64,000 bases of DNA from Paraclostridium bifermentans. GTDB taxonomy: Bacteria; Bacillota; Clostridia; Peptostreptococcales; Peptostreptococcaceae. Below, in pieces: positions 9,011 to 18,037 of the stretch (the first letter of the stretch is position 1; each line of letters starts with the position of its first letter). The position numbers and the translations under genes are program-made. The DNA lies in contig NZ_CP079737.1 in assembly GCF_019916025.1 (NCBI RefSeq), positions 310,001 to 374,000 on the forward strand, read 5' to 3'. Under the pieces are notes generated by a model that did not search any database, was not told the DNA's origin, and saw only the letters and a list, made by a program, of their open reading frames with translations.

Positions 9011-9736
9011 ATGAGCCTTACAACAATAAAAGGACTTCAATCTGAAATATTTGTACCAATAACACCTCCTCCTGTTTGGACTCCTGTAACTAAAGAACTA
9101 AAGGATATGACTATAGCTTTAGCTACAGCGTCAGGTGTACATTTAAAAGCTGATAAGAGATTCAACCTAGCAGGTGACTTTACATTTAGAGAAATACCAG
9201 ACACAGCAACTACTGATGAGATGATGGTATCTCACGGAGGATATGATAACGCTGATGTTAATAAAGATATAAACTGTATGTTCCCTATAGACAGACTACA
9301 TGAATTAGCTAAAGAAGGATTTATAAAATCTGTAGCTCCAGTTCATATAGGATTCATGGGTGGTGGTGGAGACCAAACTAAATTCACTGAAGAAACTGGT
9401 CCTGAAATCGCTAAAAGATTAAAAGATGAGGGAGTAGACGGTGTAGTTCTAACAGCTGGCTGAGGTACTTGCCATAGAACTGCCGTGATCGTGCAGAGAG
9501 CAATAGAAGAAGCTGGTATACCAACTATAATAATAGCAGCTCTTCCTCCAGTAGTTAGACAAAACGGAACTCCAAGAGCAGTTGCTCCACTAGTTCCAAT
9601 GGGTGCTAATGCTGGTGAACCAAACAATAAAGAAATGCAAATGCATATATTAAGAGATACTTTAGAGCAATTAATAGCTATACCATCTGCTGGTAAGATA
9701 ATTCAATTACCATACGAGTATGTAGCTCAAGTATAA
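9011..9736 (+). CDS. prdB: PrdB, selenoprotein subunit of D-proline reductase
   Basis: PrdB carries the selenocysteine that attacks D-proline. The frame runs 150 codons to a TGA at 9461-9463 and continues without shift through GTCHRTAVIVQRAIEEAG to TAA at 9734-9736. Reading UGA as selenocysteine (residue 151) gives 241 residues, the expected size for the 26-kDa subunit, with a U-x-x-C-H motif preceded by GVVLTAG. GGGAGAG precedes the ATG. It is the last of the catalytic genes before an intergenic hairpin and the prdD/prdE accessory genes. Confidence 0.95.
9464..9496 (+). promoter_or_regulatory. Candidate bacterial SECIS hairpin in prdB
   Basis: CTGC (9480-9483) pairs with GCAG (9493-9496), extended by CG (9484-9485) with CG (9490-9491) across one bulge, leaving loop TGAT. 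The loop begins 22 bases after the UGA, a normal distance for SelB recruitment. Confidence 0.6.
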
Positions 9737-9746
9737 TAGATAACAC

Positions 9747-9774
9747 AGCCCTTCCCTAGCAATAGAGAAGGGCT
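9747..9774 (+). other. Hairpin between prdB and prdD (attenuator or mRNA stabiliser)
   Basis: AGCCCTTC (9747-9754) pairs perfectly with GAAGGGCT (9767-9774) across a 12-base loop. No T run follows, so full termination is unlikely. It separates the catalytic genes from prdDEF and could set their relative expression by partial termination or RNA processing. Confidence 0.6.
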
Positions 9775-9794
9775 TATATAAAAAGGTGATATAA

Positions 9795-10553
9795 ATGGAA
9801 GAGAAAATACTTAGACGTTTGGTAATTAAACCATTTCATATAAATAATGTTGAATTCAATGAAAAGTTCTCAATAAAAAAAGGTACACTATCCATAAACA
9901 ATGACTACATAAATGAAATTAAAAATTCACATGAATTAATAACGGACATAAAATTAGATATAATCAAACCAGGAGATTATAACAAGGAAATTAATACTAT
10001 CATGGATATAATCCCTATATCTACTAAAGTTTTAGGTAGATTAGGTGAAGGAATAACACACACTTTAACAGGTGTTTATGTTATGCTTACTGGTGTTGAT
10101 GAAGATGGAAGACAAATGCATGAATTTGGATCTTCAGAAGGTATACTTTCTGAGCAAATGGTGTTTGGAAGATATGGTACTCCATCTACTAATGATTACA
10201 TAATTCATTTTGATGTTACAGTTAAAGGTGGGTTGCCATATGAGAGAAAACTTCCGATGATGACATTTAAGGCATGTGATACTTTTATACAAGGTATAAG
10301 AAATGTTTTAAAACAGCAAGACGGAAGAGATGCTACAGAAATTCGTGAATATTTTGACAAAATTAGACCTGACGCTAAAAAAGTTGTAATAGTAAAACAA
10401 ATAGCAGGTCAGGGTGCAATGTATGACAATCAATTATTTTCTCATGAACCAAGTGGTTTAGAGGGAGGTACATCCATTATTGATATGGGAAATGTACCGA
10501 TGATAATATCACCTAATGAATACAGAGATGGCGCCTTGAGAGCTATGACTTAA
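9795..10553 (+). CDS. prdD: PrdD, paralogue of the PrdA N-terminal subunit
   Basis: The 252-residue protein parallels the PrdA region before the cleavage site: for example GEGITHTLTGVYVMLTGVDE matches GEGVTRVIDGVIMMVTGTDE, and both share FGSSEG and VVIVKQIAGQGAMYDN / VVVVKEIMGQGAMHDN. It lacks the A/P-rich linker and ends GALRAMT, exactly where PrdA reads GIHALT before its cleaved cysteine. It is not needed for the purified reductase as far as I recall; its role is unclear. It precedes prdE by 12 bases. Confidence 0.88.
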   Translation: MEEKILRRLVIKPFHINNVEFNEKFSIKKGTLSINNDYINEIKNSHELITDIKLDIIKPGDYNKEINTIMDIIPISTKVLGRLGEGITHTLTGVYVMLTGVDEDGRQMHEFGSSEGILSEQMVFGRYGTPSTNDYIIHFDVTVKGGLPYERKLPMMTFKACDTFIQGIRNVLKQQDGRDATEIREYFDKIRPDAKKVVIVKQIAGQGAMYDNQLFSHEPSGLEGGTSIIDMGNVPMIISPNEYRDGALRAMT

Positions 10554-10565
10554 TGAGGTGAGATA

Positions 10566-11039
10566 ATGGGTATAGGACCATCAACTAAAGAAACATCATT
10601 ACATCACTTTAGAGATCCGCTTCTTGATATAGTTAGTAATGACAAAGACATAGATCTTCTGGGGATAGTAGTAGTAGGAACACCTCAGGACAACAAAGAA
10701 AAAGAATTTGTTGGACAAAGAACAGCTGCATGGCTAGAAGCTATGAGAGCAGATGGTGTTATAATTTCATGTGATGGGTGGGGAAACTCACACGTAGATT
10801 ATGCTAATACTATTGAAGAAATAGGAAAAAGAGAGATCCCGGTAGTTGGACTTACATTTAATGGAACACAAGCTAAGTTTGTAGTTACAAATAAATATAT
10901 GGACACAATAGTAGATTTTAATAAATCAGACAAGGGGATAGAAACAGAAGTTGTCGGAGAGAACACTGTAAGCGAGTTAGACGCAAAAAAATCATTAGCC
11001 TTATTAAAATTAAAAATGCAAAGAAATAATAAAAAATAA
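10566..11039 (+). CDS. prdE: PrdE, paralogue of the PrdA C-terminal subunit
   Basis: The 157-residue protein begins MGIGPSTKETSLHHFRDPL, which aligns with CIGPASKENSRHYWREPL immediately after the PrdA cleavage point. Later blocks also match (GWGNSHVDYANTIEEIGKRE against GFGNNHIDFASHIEQIGKRD). The pyruvoyl-precursor cysteine is replaced by Met-Gly, so PrdE cannot form the cofactor by the same cleavage. With PrdD it looks like a pre-split, non-catalytic version of PrdA. GAGGTGA precedes the ATG and prdF follows after 22 bases. Confidence 0.88.
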   Translation: MGIGPSTKETSLHHFRDPLLDIVSNDKDIDLLGIVVVGTPQDNKEKEFVGQRTAAWLEAMRADGVIISCDGWGNSHVDYANTIEEIGKREIPVVGLTFNGTQAKFVVTNKYMDTIVDFNKSDKGIETEVVGENTVSELDAKKSLALLKLKMQRNNKK

Positions 11040-11061
11040 TAATAATATAGGGGGCCGTAAA

Positions 11062-12069
11062 ATGAAATTTTCAAGAAGTATACAAGCGATAGATTCTCAT
11101 ACAATGGGAGAACCAACAAGAATAGTAACAGGTGGAATACCTAATATAAAAGGAAAGACTATGGCTGAGAAAAAAGCGTTTTTAGAAAATAATCTAGATC
11201 ACTTAAGAACAGCTATAATGTTAGAGCCAAGAGGACATAATGATATGTTCGGTTCTATAATAACTCAACCTTGCAACGATGAAGCAGATTTCGGAATAAT
11301 CTTCATGGATGGTGGAGGATACCTAAACATGTGTGGACATGGTTCAATAGGAGCTGTAACAGCTGCAATTGAAACTGGTATGGTAGAAATGAAAGAGCCT
11401 ACAACTCATGTAGTTATGGATACTCCAGCAGGAATAGTAAGAGCAGATGCTAAAGTTGAAAATGGAAGAGTTCAAGAAGTTTCTATAGTAAACGTACCTG
11501 CATTCTTATACAAAAAAGATGTACAAATAGAAATGCCTGAAATAGGAACTGTAACTTTCGATATATCTTTCGGAGGAAGTTTCTTTGCTATAGTTAAAGC
11601 TAGTGAGTTAGGATTAAAAGTTGAGCCAAAGAATGCTCAAAAACTAACTGAAATAGGTTTAAAAATGAGAGATATAATAAACGAAACTATAGAAATACAA
11701 CATCCAGAGTTACCTCATATAAAAACTGTTGACTTAGTTGAAATATATGACGATCCAACTCATCCAGAAGCTACTTACAAAAACGTAGTTATATTTGGAC
11801 AAGGACAAGTAGATAGATCTCCATGTGGAACAGGAACAAGTGCTAAGCTTGCAACTTTATACTCTAAAGGAGAATTAAAAGAAGGCGAATTATTCGTATA
11901 TGAAAGTATATTAGGAACTCTATTCAAAGGAAGAATAGTTGGTGTTGATAAAGTAGCTGATTATGAAGCAATAATACCTGAAATAACAGGAGCTGCGTAT
12001 ATAACAGGATTCAACCATTTCGTAATAGATGATAATGATCCAGTAAAATATGGATTTATACTAAAATAA
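11062..12069 (+). CDS. prdF: PrdF, proline racemase
   Basis: This enzyme interconverts L- and D-proline and so supplies the substrate of the reductase. The 335 residues contain both catalytic cysteines in their standard settings: Cys91 in NMCGHGSIG and Cys255 in DRSPCGTGTSAK. The N-terminal IDSHTMGEPTR is also typical. Length equals that of other clostridial proline racemases. GGGGGCC precedes the ATG. A 36-base perfect palindrome follows, so this gene probably ends the main prd transcript. Confidence 0.96.
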   Translation: MKFSRSIQAIDSHTMGEPTRIVTGGIPNIKGKTMAEKKAFLENNLDHLRTAIMLEPRGHNDMFGSIITQPCNDEADFGIIFMDGGGYLNMCGHGSIGAVTAAIETGMVEMKEPTTHVVMDTPAGIVRADAKVENGRVQEVSIVNVPAFLYKKDVQIEMPEIGTVTFDISFGGSFFAIVKASELGLKVEPKNAQKLTEIGLKMRDIINETIEIQHPELPHIKTVDLVEIYDDPTHPEATYKNVVIFGQGQVDRSPCGTGTSAKLATLYSKGELKEGELFVYESILGTLFKGRIVGVDKVADYEAIIPEITGAAYITGFNHFVIDDNDPVKYGFILK

Positions 12070-12103
12070 TATGTAAAAAAAAACAGTATAAATTCTAATT
12101 AAA

Positions 12104-12145
12104 ATATGATTAAATACTACTAGTAGTATTTAATCATATTTCTAT
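12104..12145 (+). terminator. Palindromic terminator after prdF
   Basis: Bases 12104-12139 form a perfect 36-base palindrome (arms beginning ATATGATTAAATACTA, centre CTAG), followed by a short T-rich stretch. The U tract is weak, so termination may be partial. Confidence 0.65.
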
Positions 12146-12188
12146 GTAAGACACTTTTTAGTAAAATCATTAGGAGGAATTATTTGAG

Positions 12189-13061
12189 ATGTTAAATTTA
12201 ATAAGAGTATTATTAGCAGCTTTTGTTTCATTATTCGGTTTTAACTTCATCAAGGACTTATCAAAAGCTAAATCATCTAACGGATTTGAAGATGTACCAG
12301 CTTGGAAGCCTTTAGCTACAGGTTTTGTAACAGACTTCTTTGACACTTTAGGAATAGGGTCATTTGCGCCAACAGTAGCAATGATGAATGCTCTAAAAAT
12401 TAATATACCTGACAAGTTAATACCAGGTACGCTAAACGTATGTCATACAATACCAGTTGTATTTGAAGCATTTATATTCACGACAGTTATAAAAGTTGAT
12501 TCAATAACTTTAATAAGTTTATTAGGAGCAGCAGTTGTAGGCTCTTATGTAGGTGCTGGAATTATATCTAAGATGGATGAAAGAAAAATCCAAATAGTTA
12601 TGGGATTCGCACTAGTTGTAACAGCTATATTAATGTTATTAGCTCAATTAGGATTAATGCCTGGCGGAGGAAACGCAACAGGATTAACTGGGGCTAAGCT
12701 TGTTATAGGGGTAGTAGGTAACTTTATATTAGGAGCATTAATGACTGCTGGAGTTGGACTATATTCTCCTTGTATGGCAATGGTTTATTTCTTAGGAATG
12801 TCACCAACTGTAGCATTCCCTATTATGATGGGATCTTGCGCTTTATTAATGCCAACAGCAAGTGTTAAATTTATAAAAGAAGGAACATATGCTAAGAAAA
12901 CTTCTTTATTCATAACAATAGGTGGAGTTATAGGGGTATTTATAGCTGCTAACTTTGTTAGCTCAATGCCTATGGATATATTAAGATGGGTAGTAATAAT
13001 TGTAATAGCATATACTTCAGTAACTATGTTAAAAAAGGCATTTACTAAGCAAACAGCTTAA
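12189..13061 (+). CDS. TSUP-family (TauE/SafE) membrane transporter
   Basis: The 290-residue protein has about eight hydrophobic segments in two halves, the arrangement of the TSUP family (DUF81). Members export or import sulfite, sulfoacetate and other small organic or sulfur compounds. Substrate cannot be read from sequence. Its place directly after prdF, and its high expression-type codon use, suggest a link with proline or sulfur amino acid fermentation, which is inference. AGGAGG precedes the ATG and a strong terminator follows. Confidence 0.78.
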   Translation: MLNLIRVLLAAFVSLFGFNFIKDLSKAKSSNGFEDVPAWKPLATGFVTDFFDTLGIGSFAPTVAMMNALKINIPDKLIPGTLNVCHTIPVVFEAFIFTTVIKVDSITLISLLGAAVVGSYVGAGIISKMDERKIQIVMGFALVVTAILMLLAQLGLMPGGGNATGLTGAKLVIGVVGNFILGALMTAGVGLYSPCMAMVYFLGMSPTVAFPIMMGSCALLMPTASVKFIKEGTYAKKTSLFITIGGVIGVFIAANFVSSMPMDILRWVVIIVIAYTSVTMLKKAFTKQTA

Positions 13062-13081
13062 TAAATTTAATAAGATAAGAC

Positions 13082-13113
13082 TATACCGTATTTAAAAATA
13101 CGGTATATTTTTT
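13082..13113 (+). terminator. Intrinsic terminator after the TSUP gene
   Basis: TATACCGTATT (13082-13092) pairs with AATACGGTATA (13097-13107), followed by a T run. Confidence 0.9.
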
Positions 13114-13243
13114 ATTTTTTGAAATTTAAAGCCTTTAATCAAATTTATTTTATTAAAGGTGTAATAAAAATGGCCATGCAGAAATATATTTATTATATAG
13201 ATTTTAAGATAAAATATGGTTTAACAATTGTGGGGGGAATAAA

Positions 13244-13879
13244 ATGATAAATTTAAAAGAAGATACTAACATAGTAAATTTAAGAGGAGAACTTGAAGAG
13301 GAATTGACATTTAGCCATGAAATATTTGGGGAAAAATTTTATAGTGCAAGGATAAGAATACATAGATTAAGTGATACATATGATGTTTTACCTATAACTA
13401 TATCAGAAAGATTATTAGAAGAAGTAAATTTAAATGAAAATAACTTAGTTGACCTAGTTGGTCAGTTAAGATCTTATAATAAAAATATAGATAATAAAAA
13501 TAAATTAGTTCTCACTGTATTTGCAAGAGAAATAAAAGTTGTTGATGGAGAAGCTAAAGATCCAAACAATATTTTCCTTGATGGATATATATGTAAAGAT
13601 CCAATATACAGAAAAACTCCATTAGGAAGAGAAATAGCAGACTTACTAGTTGCTATAAATAGACCATATAATAAATCTGATTACATACCATCAATAGTAT
13701 GGGGTAGAAATGCGAAATTTGCAAAAAATCTGAAAGTTGGAGATAGAATCCAAATGTGGGGTAGAGTGCAAAGTAGAGACTATGAAAAGAAACTTGAAAA
13801 TGGAGAAATAGAGAAAAGAGTTGCATATGAAGTCTCTATTTCTAAAATAAAAAAATTGGATGAAAATAATATAAATTAA
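13244..13879 (+). CDS. Single-stranded DNA-binding protein-like (two OB folds)
   Basis: The 211-residue protein appears to hold two OB-fold halves: about 10-105 (FSARIRIHRLSD-like strand, LVDLVGQLRSYN, LVLTVFAREI) and about 112-200 (NIFLDGYICKDPIYRKTPLG, then VWGRNAKFAKNLKVGDRIQMWGRVQSRDY). The second half has the usual SSB G-x-x-x-x-x-P...R-T-P-L-G pattern. It is not the standard replication SSB with an acidic tail. Similar proteins lie between the prd and cds loci in C. difficile as I remember. GGGGGGA precedes the ATG. Confidence 0.7.
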   Translation: MINLKEDTNIVNLRGELEEELTFSHEIFGEKFYSARIRIHRLSDTYDVLPITISERLLEEVNLNENNLVDLVGQLRSYNKNIDNKNKLVLTVFAREIKVVDGEAKDPNNIFLDGYICKDPIYRKTPLGREIADLLVAINRPYNKSDYIPSIVWGRNAKFAKNLKVGDRIQMWGRVQSRDYEKKLENGEIEKRVAYEVSISKIKKLDENNIN

Positions 13880-13939
13880 TATAGAAAGTCAAGGAAAACA
13901 TTATTAAAAAAATAATTTTAAAATACTTTAAAATGGTTA

Positions 13940-13968
13940 TTGAATAGTTGCTTGGGATTTATTATAAT
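13940..13968 (+). promoter_or_regulatory. Sigma-A-type promoter before the methyltransferase gene
   Basis: TTGAAT (13940-13945) and TATAAT (13963-13968) are separated by 17 bases, about 50 bases before the GTG start. Confidence 0.75.
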
Positions 13969-14018
13969 CTATTCTATGATGTAAAAAATGATAATAAATC
14001 CAAAAGAGGGGGAGCACT

Positions 14019-14582
14019 GTGAAAAGCGTAGTACAATGGAATTATGAAGCAAATTATTTTGCACAGGATACCGTAGAAGATATATTAAATGTAATTAAAT
14101 ATGAAATGGGAGAAAGAATCCTATTGGTAGGAAATATAGGTACCCTAGGCAAGAGGTTAAGGATGCTTGGAGCCAATGTAACTATACTTGAAGATAGTGC
14201 ATACCAAGATATCTGCTATTCATTAATTCATAATGAAAACTGCAGTGTTGTTAAAGGTTGTTTAGAATTATTACCATTTGAAGATGGATTTTTCGATAAA
14301 GTAATAGTACTAAATCAATTTAATTACACTCATAACCAAAAGAAAGCATTGAAAGAAATTTATAGAGTGTTAAAATTAAGAGGAGAGGTTGTATTACAAG
14401 ACTCTAATCTACACAAATTTAAAGTTAAACTTAAGAAGTTTAAGCATAGAGTATGTGGAGAACGTATAAAATACTACTACCCACATGAACTTATAAAGAC
14501 ATTAGAACATTCAAAATTTAAAGGAATATTAGAAAATAAAGACTGTGAAAAGTATATTTATATAGGAATGAAGAATGATTAA
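14019..14582 (+). CDS. Class I SAM-dependent methyltransferase
   Basis: The 187-residue protein starts with GTG after GAGGGGG. It has the Rossmann-type order: a glycine-containing motif I (ILLVGNIGTLGKRLRMLG), an acidic residue after strand 2 (VTILED), then CLELLPFEDGFFDKVIVLN, which is the methyltransferase type 11 pattern. Motif I is less glycine rich than usual. Substrate is unknown. It precedes cdsR with a terminator and a small membrane ORF between them. Confidence 0.75.
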   Translation: MKSVVQWNYEANYFAQDTVEDILNVIKYEMGERILLVGNIGTLGKRLRMLGANVTILEDSAYQDICYSLIHNENCSVVKGCLELLPFEDGFFDKVIVLNQFNYTHNQKKALKEIYRVLKLRGEVVLQDSNLHKFKVKLKKFKHRVCGERIKYYYPHELIKTLEHSKFKGILENKDCEKYIYIGMKND

Positions 14583-14612
14583 AAAGACTGGGGTTAAACC
14601 TAGTCTTTTCTT
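14582..14612 (+). terminator. Intrinsic terminator after the methyltransferase gene
   Basis: AAAAGACT (14582-14589) pairs with AGTCTTTT (14602-14609), extended by three inner pairs including one G-U. The U tract is made by the right arm. Confidence 0.75.
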
Positions 14613-14627
14613 GTAGGAGGAAATTTT

Positions 14628-14777
14628 ATGAAAATACATTATAATGTGATAATTATCTGTATGTTGTTTGTAATCTTAGTATCAATACAGTATACTTTAA
14701 ATAAAATATACAAAACTCTCAATGAAATTAAAGTACTGATGTACAAAGATAAACTAAGGGATGGGAAGTATGATTAA
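14628..14777 (+). CDS. Small membrane protein overlapping cdsR
   Basis: An ATG at 14628 preceded by AGGAGG opens 49 codons: [20 protein letters not shown] forms one transmembrane helix, followed by a basic, probably helical tail ([21 protein letters not shown] in part). Its last eight bases overlap the cdsR start at 14770, the usual arrangement for translational coupling. I do not recognise a family. Strong binding site and coupling support a real gene that may work with, or tether, the regulator; the latter is speculation. Confidence 0.6.
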   Translation: MKIHYNVIIICMLFVILVSIQYTLNKIYKTLNEIKVLMYKDKLRDGKYD

Positions 14778-16545
14778 TTTAAACTTTATAAGAAAAGATA
14801 TACAAAACATAGCAGAAGCTATATCGTCTGTTTTAGAAATTGATGTAACCATAGTAGATTCGAGTTTAGTTAGAATAGCGGGTACCGGAACTTATTTTCA
14901 TAAAATAGGACAACAATTAGAAGAATACTCAGCATTTAAATATTCTTTAACTACTAAAAAAGAATTAATAATAGAAGATCCAAAGAGCAATGAGATATGC
15001 AATGAATGTTATACTCGTGAAGTTTGTAAGGAGTTTGCAGAGGTATGTTGCCCTATAGTATATGATGATAAGTCTTATGGTGTAATTGGGCTTATAGCTT
15101 TTACTAAAGAGCAAGCCGATGTAATTAAATTTAGAAAAGATGATTTAATGAACTTCTTGCATAAAATGGCAGATTTAATATCAAGTAAGTTAAAAGCAGA
15201 AATAAAAACTTATGAGGTAGAGTTAGAAAAGAAAAAGCTAAAAACATTATTAGATAATATGGATAAAGCAGTTGTGTCATTAGATAAAGATGCGAATATA
15301 GAAAAGTACAATTTGAAATTCAAAGAAATTTTTGAAGTTAAAGGTAATATAATAGGAAGTTTTATAGGCGATGTATTAAACTTTGCTAAAGACAATAATT
15401 TCAATGATATAAATAATGATAAATCTTGTAGTTTTACATATAGAGGAGCAAAGAAGGAATTTAAAGGGATATATAATATAAAGCCTATCATTTTAAATGA
15501 AGAATTAAAAGGATATGTATTGGATTTTATAGATAAAGTAGATGCTATAAAAAACTATAACAAGATAAGTAATGATCATAAGATATATTTAGAAAATATA
15601 ATAGGAAGCAGCTATGCCATAAATAAATCAAAAGAAGAAGCGTTGATGGCATCTAAAACTAATTCTACAGTTTTAATAACTGGAGAGAGTGGTACAGGAA
15701 AAGAACTATTTGCAAGAGCTATACATAATCACAGTTGTAGATCAGGAAATCCTTTTATAGCTATAAACTGTGCAGCTATTCCAGATAACTTACTAGAAAG
15801 TGAATTATTTGGATATGAAGAAGGTGCATTTACAGGAGCTAAAAAAGGTGGAAGCTTAGGTAAATTTGAATTAGCTGATAAAGGTAGCATTTTTCTTGAT
15901 GAAATAGGTGATATGAGTTTACATTTACAAGCAAAACTACTTAGAGTATTGCAAGAAAAAGAAGTTGATAAAATAGGGGCTAAACACAATGTATCAATTG
16001 ATGTAAGAATAATAGCGGCTACTAATAAAGACTTAGAGCACATGGTCAGAAAAGGCACATTTAGAGAGGATTTATACTATAGACTAAACGTTATACCCGT
16101 AGTTCTTCCAACTTTAAGACAAAGAAAAAATGATATACACTTACTAATTGAATATATGATGAAAGAATATTCTAATAAGCTAGATAAAAATGTACAAGAT
16201 ATAGATTTACAAGCATTAGAATATTTATGTGAATATAGTTGGCCAGGAAACATTAGAGAACTACAAAATGTTATAGAATATAGTGTTAATAGATGTGAAG
16301 GTAAGATTATAACATTAGATAATTTACCTAATAGAATAAAACGTGCAAATTCAAATGAAGATCAAATTATAGAGTCTAATGAAAACATAAAAACTTTAGA
16401 CGAGCTTGAAAAGAAAGAAATAATAAAAGCATTAGAAAAATATAAAGATTATAAAAAAGATAAGGATTTAGCTGCAAAAGCTTTAGGGATATCTAGAGCT
16501 ACCTTATATAGAAAAATAGAAAGATATAAAATAGTCTCAAAATGA
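14770..16545 (+). CDS. cdsR: CdsR-like sigma-54-dependent activator of cysteine catabolism
   Basis: The 591-residue protein has an N-terminal sensory domain, a PAS-like middle (about 155-260), an AAA+ domain with [14 protein letters not shown] and FLDEIGDMS, and a C-terminal Fis-type helix-turn-helix ([20 protein letters not shown]). The sensory part carries a tight cysteine cluster, C-x2-C-x5-C-x6-C-C, near residues 77-93. The next gene has its own -24/-12 promoter, matching C. difficile CdsR and its target cdsB. The ATG at 14770 fits the AAGGG site; an ATG at 14761 is too close to it. Confidence 0.82.
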   Translation: MINLNFIRKDIQNIAEAISSVLEIDVTIVDSSLVRIAGTGTYFHKIGQQLEEYSAFKYSLTTKKELIIEDPKSNEICNECYTREVCKEFAEVCCPIVYDDKSYGVIGLIAFTKEQADVIKFRKDDLMNFLHKMADLISSKLKAEIKTYEVELEKKKLKTLLDNMDKAVVSLDKDANIEKYNLKFKEIFEVKGNIIGSFIGDVLNFAKDNNFNDINNDKSCSFTYRGAKKEFKGIYNIKPIILNEELKGYVLDFIDKVDAIKNYNKISNDHKIYLENIIGSSYAINKSKEEALMASKTNSTVLITGESGTGKELFARAIHNHSCRSGNPFIAINCAAIPDNLLESELFGYEEGAFTGAKKGGSLGKFELADKGSIFLDEIGDMSLHLQAKLLRVLQEKEVDKIGAKHNVSIDVRIIAATNKDLEHMVRKGTFREDLYYRLNVIPVVLPTLRQRKNDIHLLIEYMMKEYSNKLDKNVQDIDLQALEYLCEYSWPGNIRELQNVIEYSVNRCEGKIITLDNLPNRIKRANSNEDQIIESNENIKTLDELEKKEIIKALEKYKDYKKDKDLAAKALGISRATLYRKIERYKIVSK

Positions 16546-16577
16546 TACTTAATCTCATTTTGAGACTATTTTTTTTC
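16531..16577 (+). terminator. Intrinsic terminator overlapping the cdsR 3' end
   Basis: ATAGTCTCAAAATGA (16531-16545, including the stop codon) pairs with TCATTTTGAGACTAT (16555-16569), followed by eight T's. Confidence 0.9.
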
Positions 16578-16658
16578 GAAATGAGATTGGAATGATAAAA
16601 AATTATTTTTGTAAAATGTAAATAAAGCGATTTCAAGGGTTTGAAAAATAATAAAAGT

Positions 16659-16674
16659 TGGCATAGTTCTTGCT
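16659..16674 (+). promoter_or_regulatory. Sigma-54 (-24/-12) promoter of cdsB
   Basis: TTGGCATAGTTCTTGCTT has GG at 16660-16661 and GC at 16672-16673, ten bases apart, matching TGGCAY-N5-TTGCW. It lies about 45 bases before the cdsB start. Confidence 0.9.
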
Positions 16675-16719
16675 TTATAAATAAGACATAAATATTATAG
16701 CTATCAGGAGGAAAACACA

Positions 16720-18021
16720 ATGAAAAATTTACAAACAAAATTAGTTAATATATTAAATGCAGAAGTTAAACCAGCTTTAGGTTGTACAGAACCAGTAGCA
16801 GTAGCATTAGCTTGTGCTAAAGCAAAAGAAACTTTAGGTGAAGAAGTAGTAAAATGTACAATAGGTCTTAGTCCTAACGTATACAAAAATGGTATGTGTG
16901 TAGGTATACCAGGAACTGAAAGATTAGGATTAAAAATATCTGCAGCAATGGGACTTATAGGTGGAAAATCAGAAAACGGATTAAGAGTTTTAGAAACATT
17001 AACAAAAGAAGATGTTAAAGTTGCAGAAGACTTCATGGATAACAACGATATAAACATATCACCAATAGATACAGAAGAAAAAGTTTATATAGAAGTTGAA
17101 TTAGAAGGTAAAAACAACACTGCTAAAGTTGTTATAAGAACTAAACATGACAACATAGTATTTGTTGAAAAAAATGAAGATGTATTAGTAAGTGAAGAAG
17201 TAGTTGAAGTTGCAACTACAGCAGAACCTAAAGAAAATATATTAGATACTATAACAATAAAAGAAATAGTAGAAGCTATGGAAACTGTAGATTTTGAAGA
17301 CATAAAATTCTTATTAGATGGAATAACTATGAATGAAGAGATAGCTAAGTACGGATTAAATGAAAAAGTAGGAGTAGGAGTAGGATTCGGTATAAAGAAA
17401 TCTATTGAATCAGGATTATTAGGTGATGACTTAATGAACTACACAATGATGATAACAGCAGCTGCATCAGATGCAAGAATGGCTGGAGTTAAATTACCAG
17501 TTATGAGTTCTAACGGAAGTGGAAACCACGGTATAACTGCTATACTTCCAATAGTTGCATACAACGATAAATTCCCTCAAAGCGAAGAGAAATTAGCTAG
17601 ATCATTAGCAATATCTCACTTATTAACTGCATACGTTAAAAACTACACAGGAAGATTATCTGCAGTATGTGGATGTGGAGTTGCAGCAAGTATAGGAGCT
17701 ACATCAGGATTATCTTGGTTAATGGGATGTAATGAAACTCAAATAGAAGGTGCTATAGAAAATATGGTAGCTAACTTAAGTGGTATGATATGTGATGGAG
17801 CTAAAGCTGGATGTGCATTAAAACTTGCATCAGCAGCATCAGCAGCAGTACAAAGTGCTATAATAGCTAAACAAGACTGTATAGTACCTCCAATGAACGG
17901 AATAGTAGGAACTGGAGCAGAGCAAAGTATACAAAACCTAGGAAGAGTAAGTGATAAAGGAATGACTACAACTGACAAGGTTATAATAAGAGTAATGGAC
18001 GACATGAATAAAGCTAACTAA
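16720..18021 (+). CDS. cdsB: L-cysteine desulfidase (CdsB/CyuA, UPF0597 type)
   Basis: The 433-residue protein belongs to the L-serine dehydratase alpha-like, oxygen-sensitive Fe-S family that converts cysteine to pyruvate, ammonia and sulfide. Cysteines typical of the cluster site are present (PALGCTEPVAVALA near the N terminus, SAVCGCGVAAS and MICDGAKAGCALK in the C-terminal half). The SSNGSGNHGITAILP block is also a family hallmark. The adjacent cdsR and the sigma-54 promoter point to induction by cysteine, as reported for C. difficile. AGGAGG precedes the ATG. Confidence 0.88.
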   Translation: MKNLQTKLVNILNAEVKPALGCTEPVAVALACAKAKETLGEEVVKCTIGLSPNVYKNGMCVGIPGTERLGLKISAAMGLIGGKSENGLRVLETLTKEDVKVAEDFMDNNDINISPIDTEEKVYIEVELEGKNNTAKVVIRTKHDNIVFVEKNEDVLVSEEVVEVATTAEPKENILDTITIKEIVEAMETVDFEDIKFLLDGITMNEEIAKYGLNEKVGVGVGFGIKKSIESGLLGDDLMNYTMMITAAASDARMAGVKLPVMSSNGSGNHGITAILPIVAYNDKFPQSEEKLARSLAISHLLTAYVKNYTGRLSAVCGCGVAASIGATSGLSWLMGCNETQIEGAIENMVANLSGMICDGAKAGCALKLASAASAAVQSAIIAKQDCIVPPMNGIVGTGAEQSIQNLGRVSDKGMTTTDKVIIRVMDDMNKAN

Positions 18022-18037
18022 TATTGTATTTACCCCG

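Noticed and set aside
9485-9736. Separate 83-codon gene after prdB
   Set aside because: It is the in-frame continuation of PrdB beyond the selenocysteine UGA, with matching family sequence.
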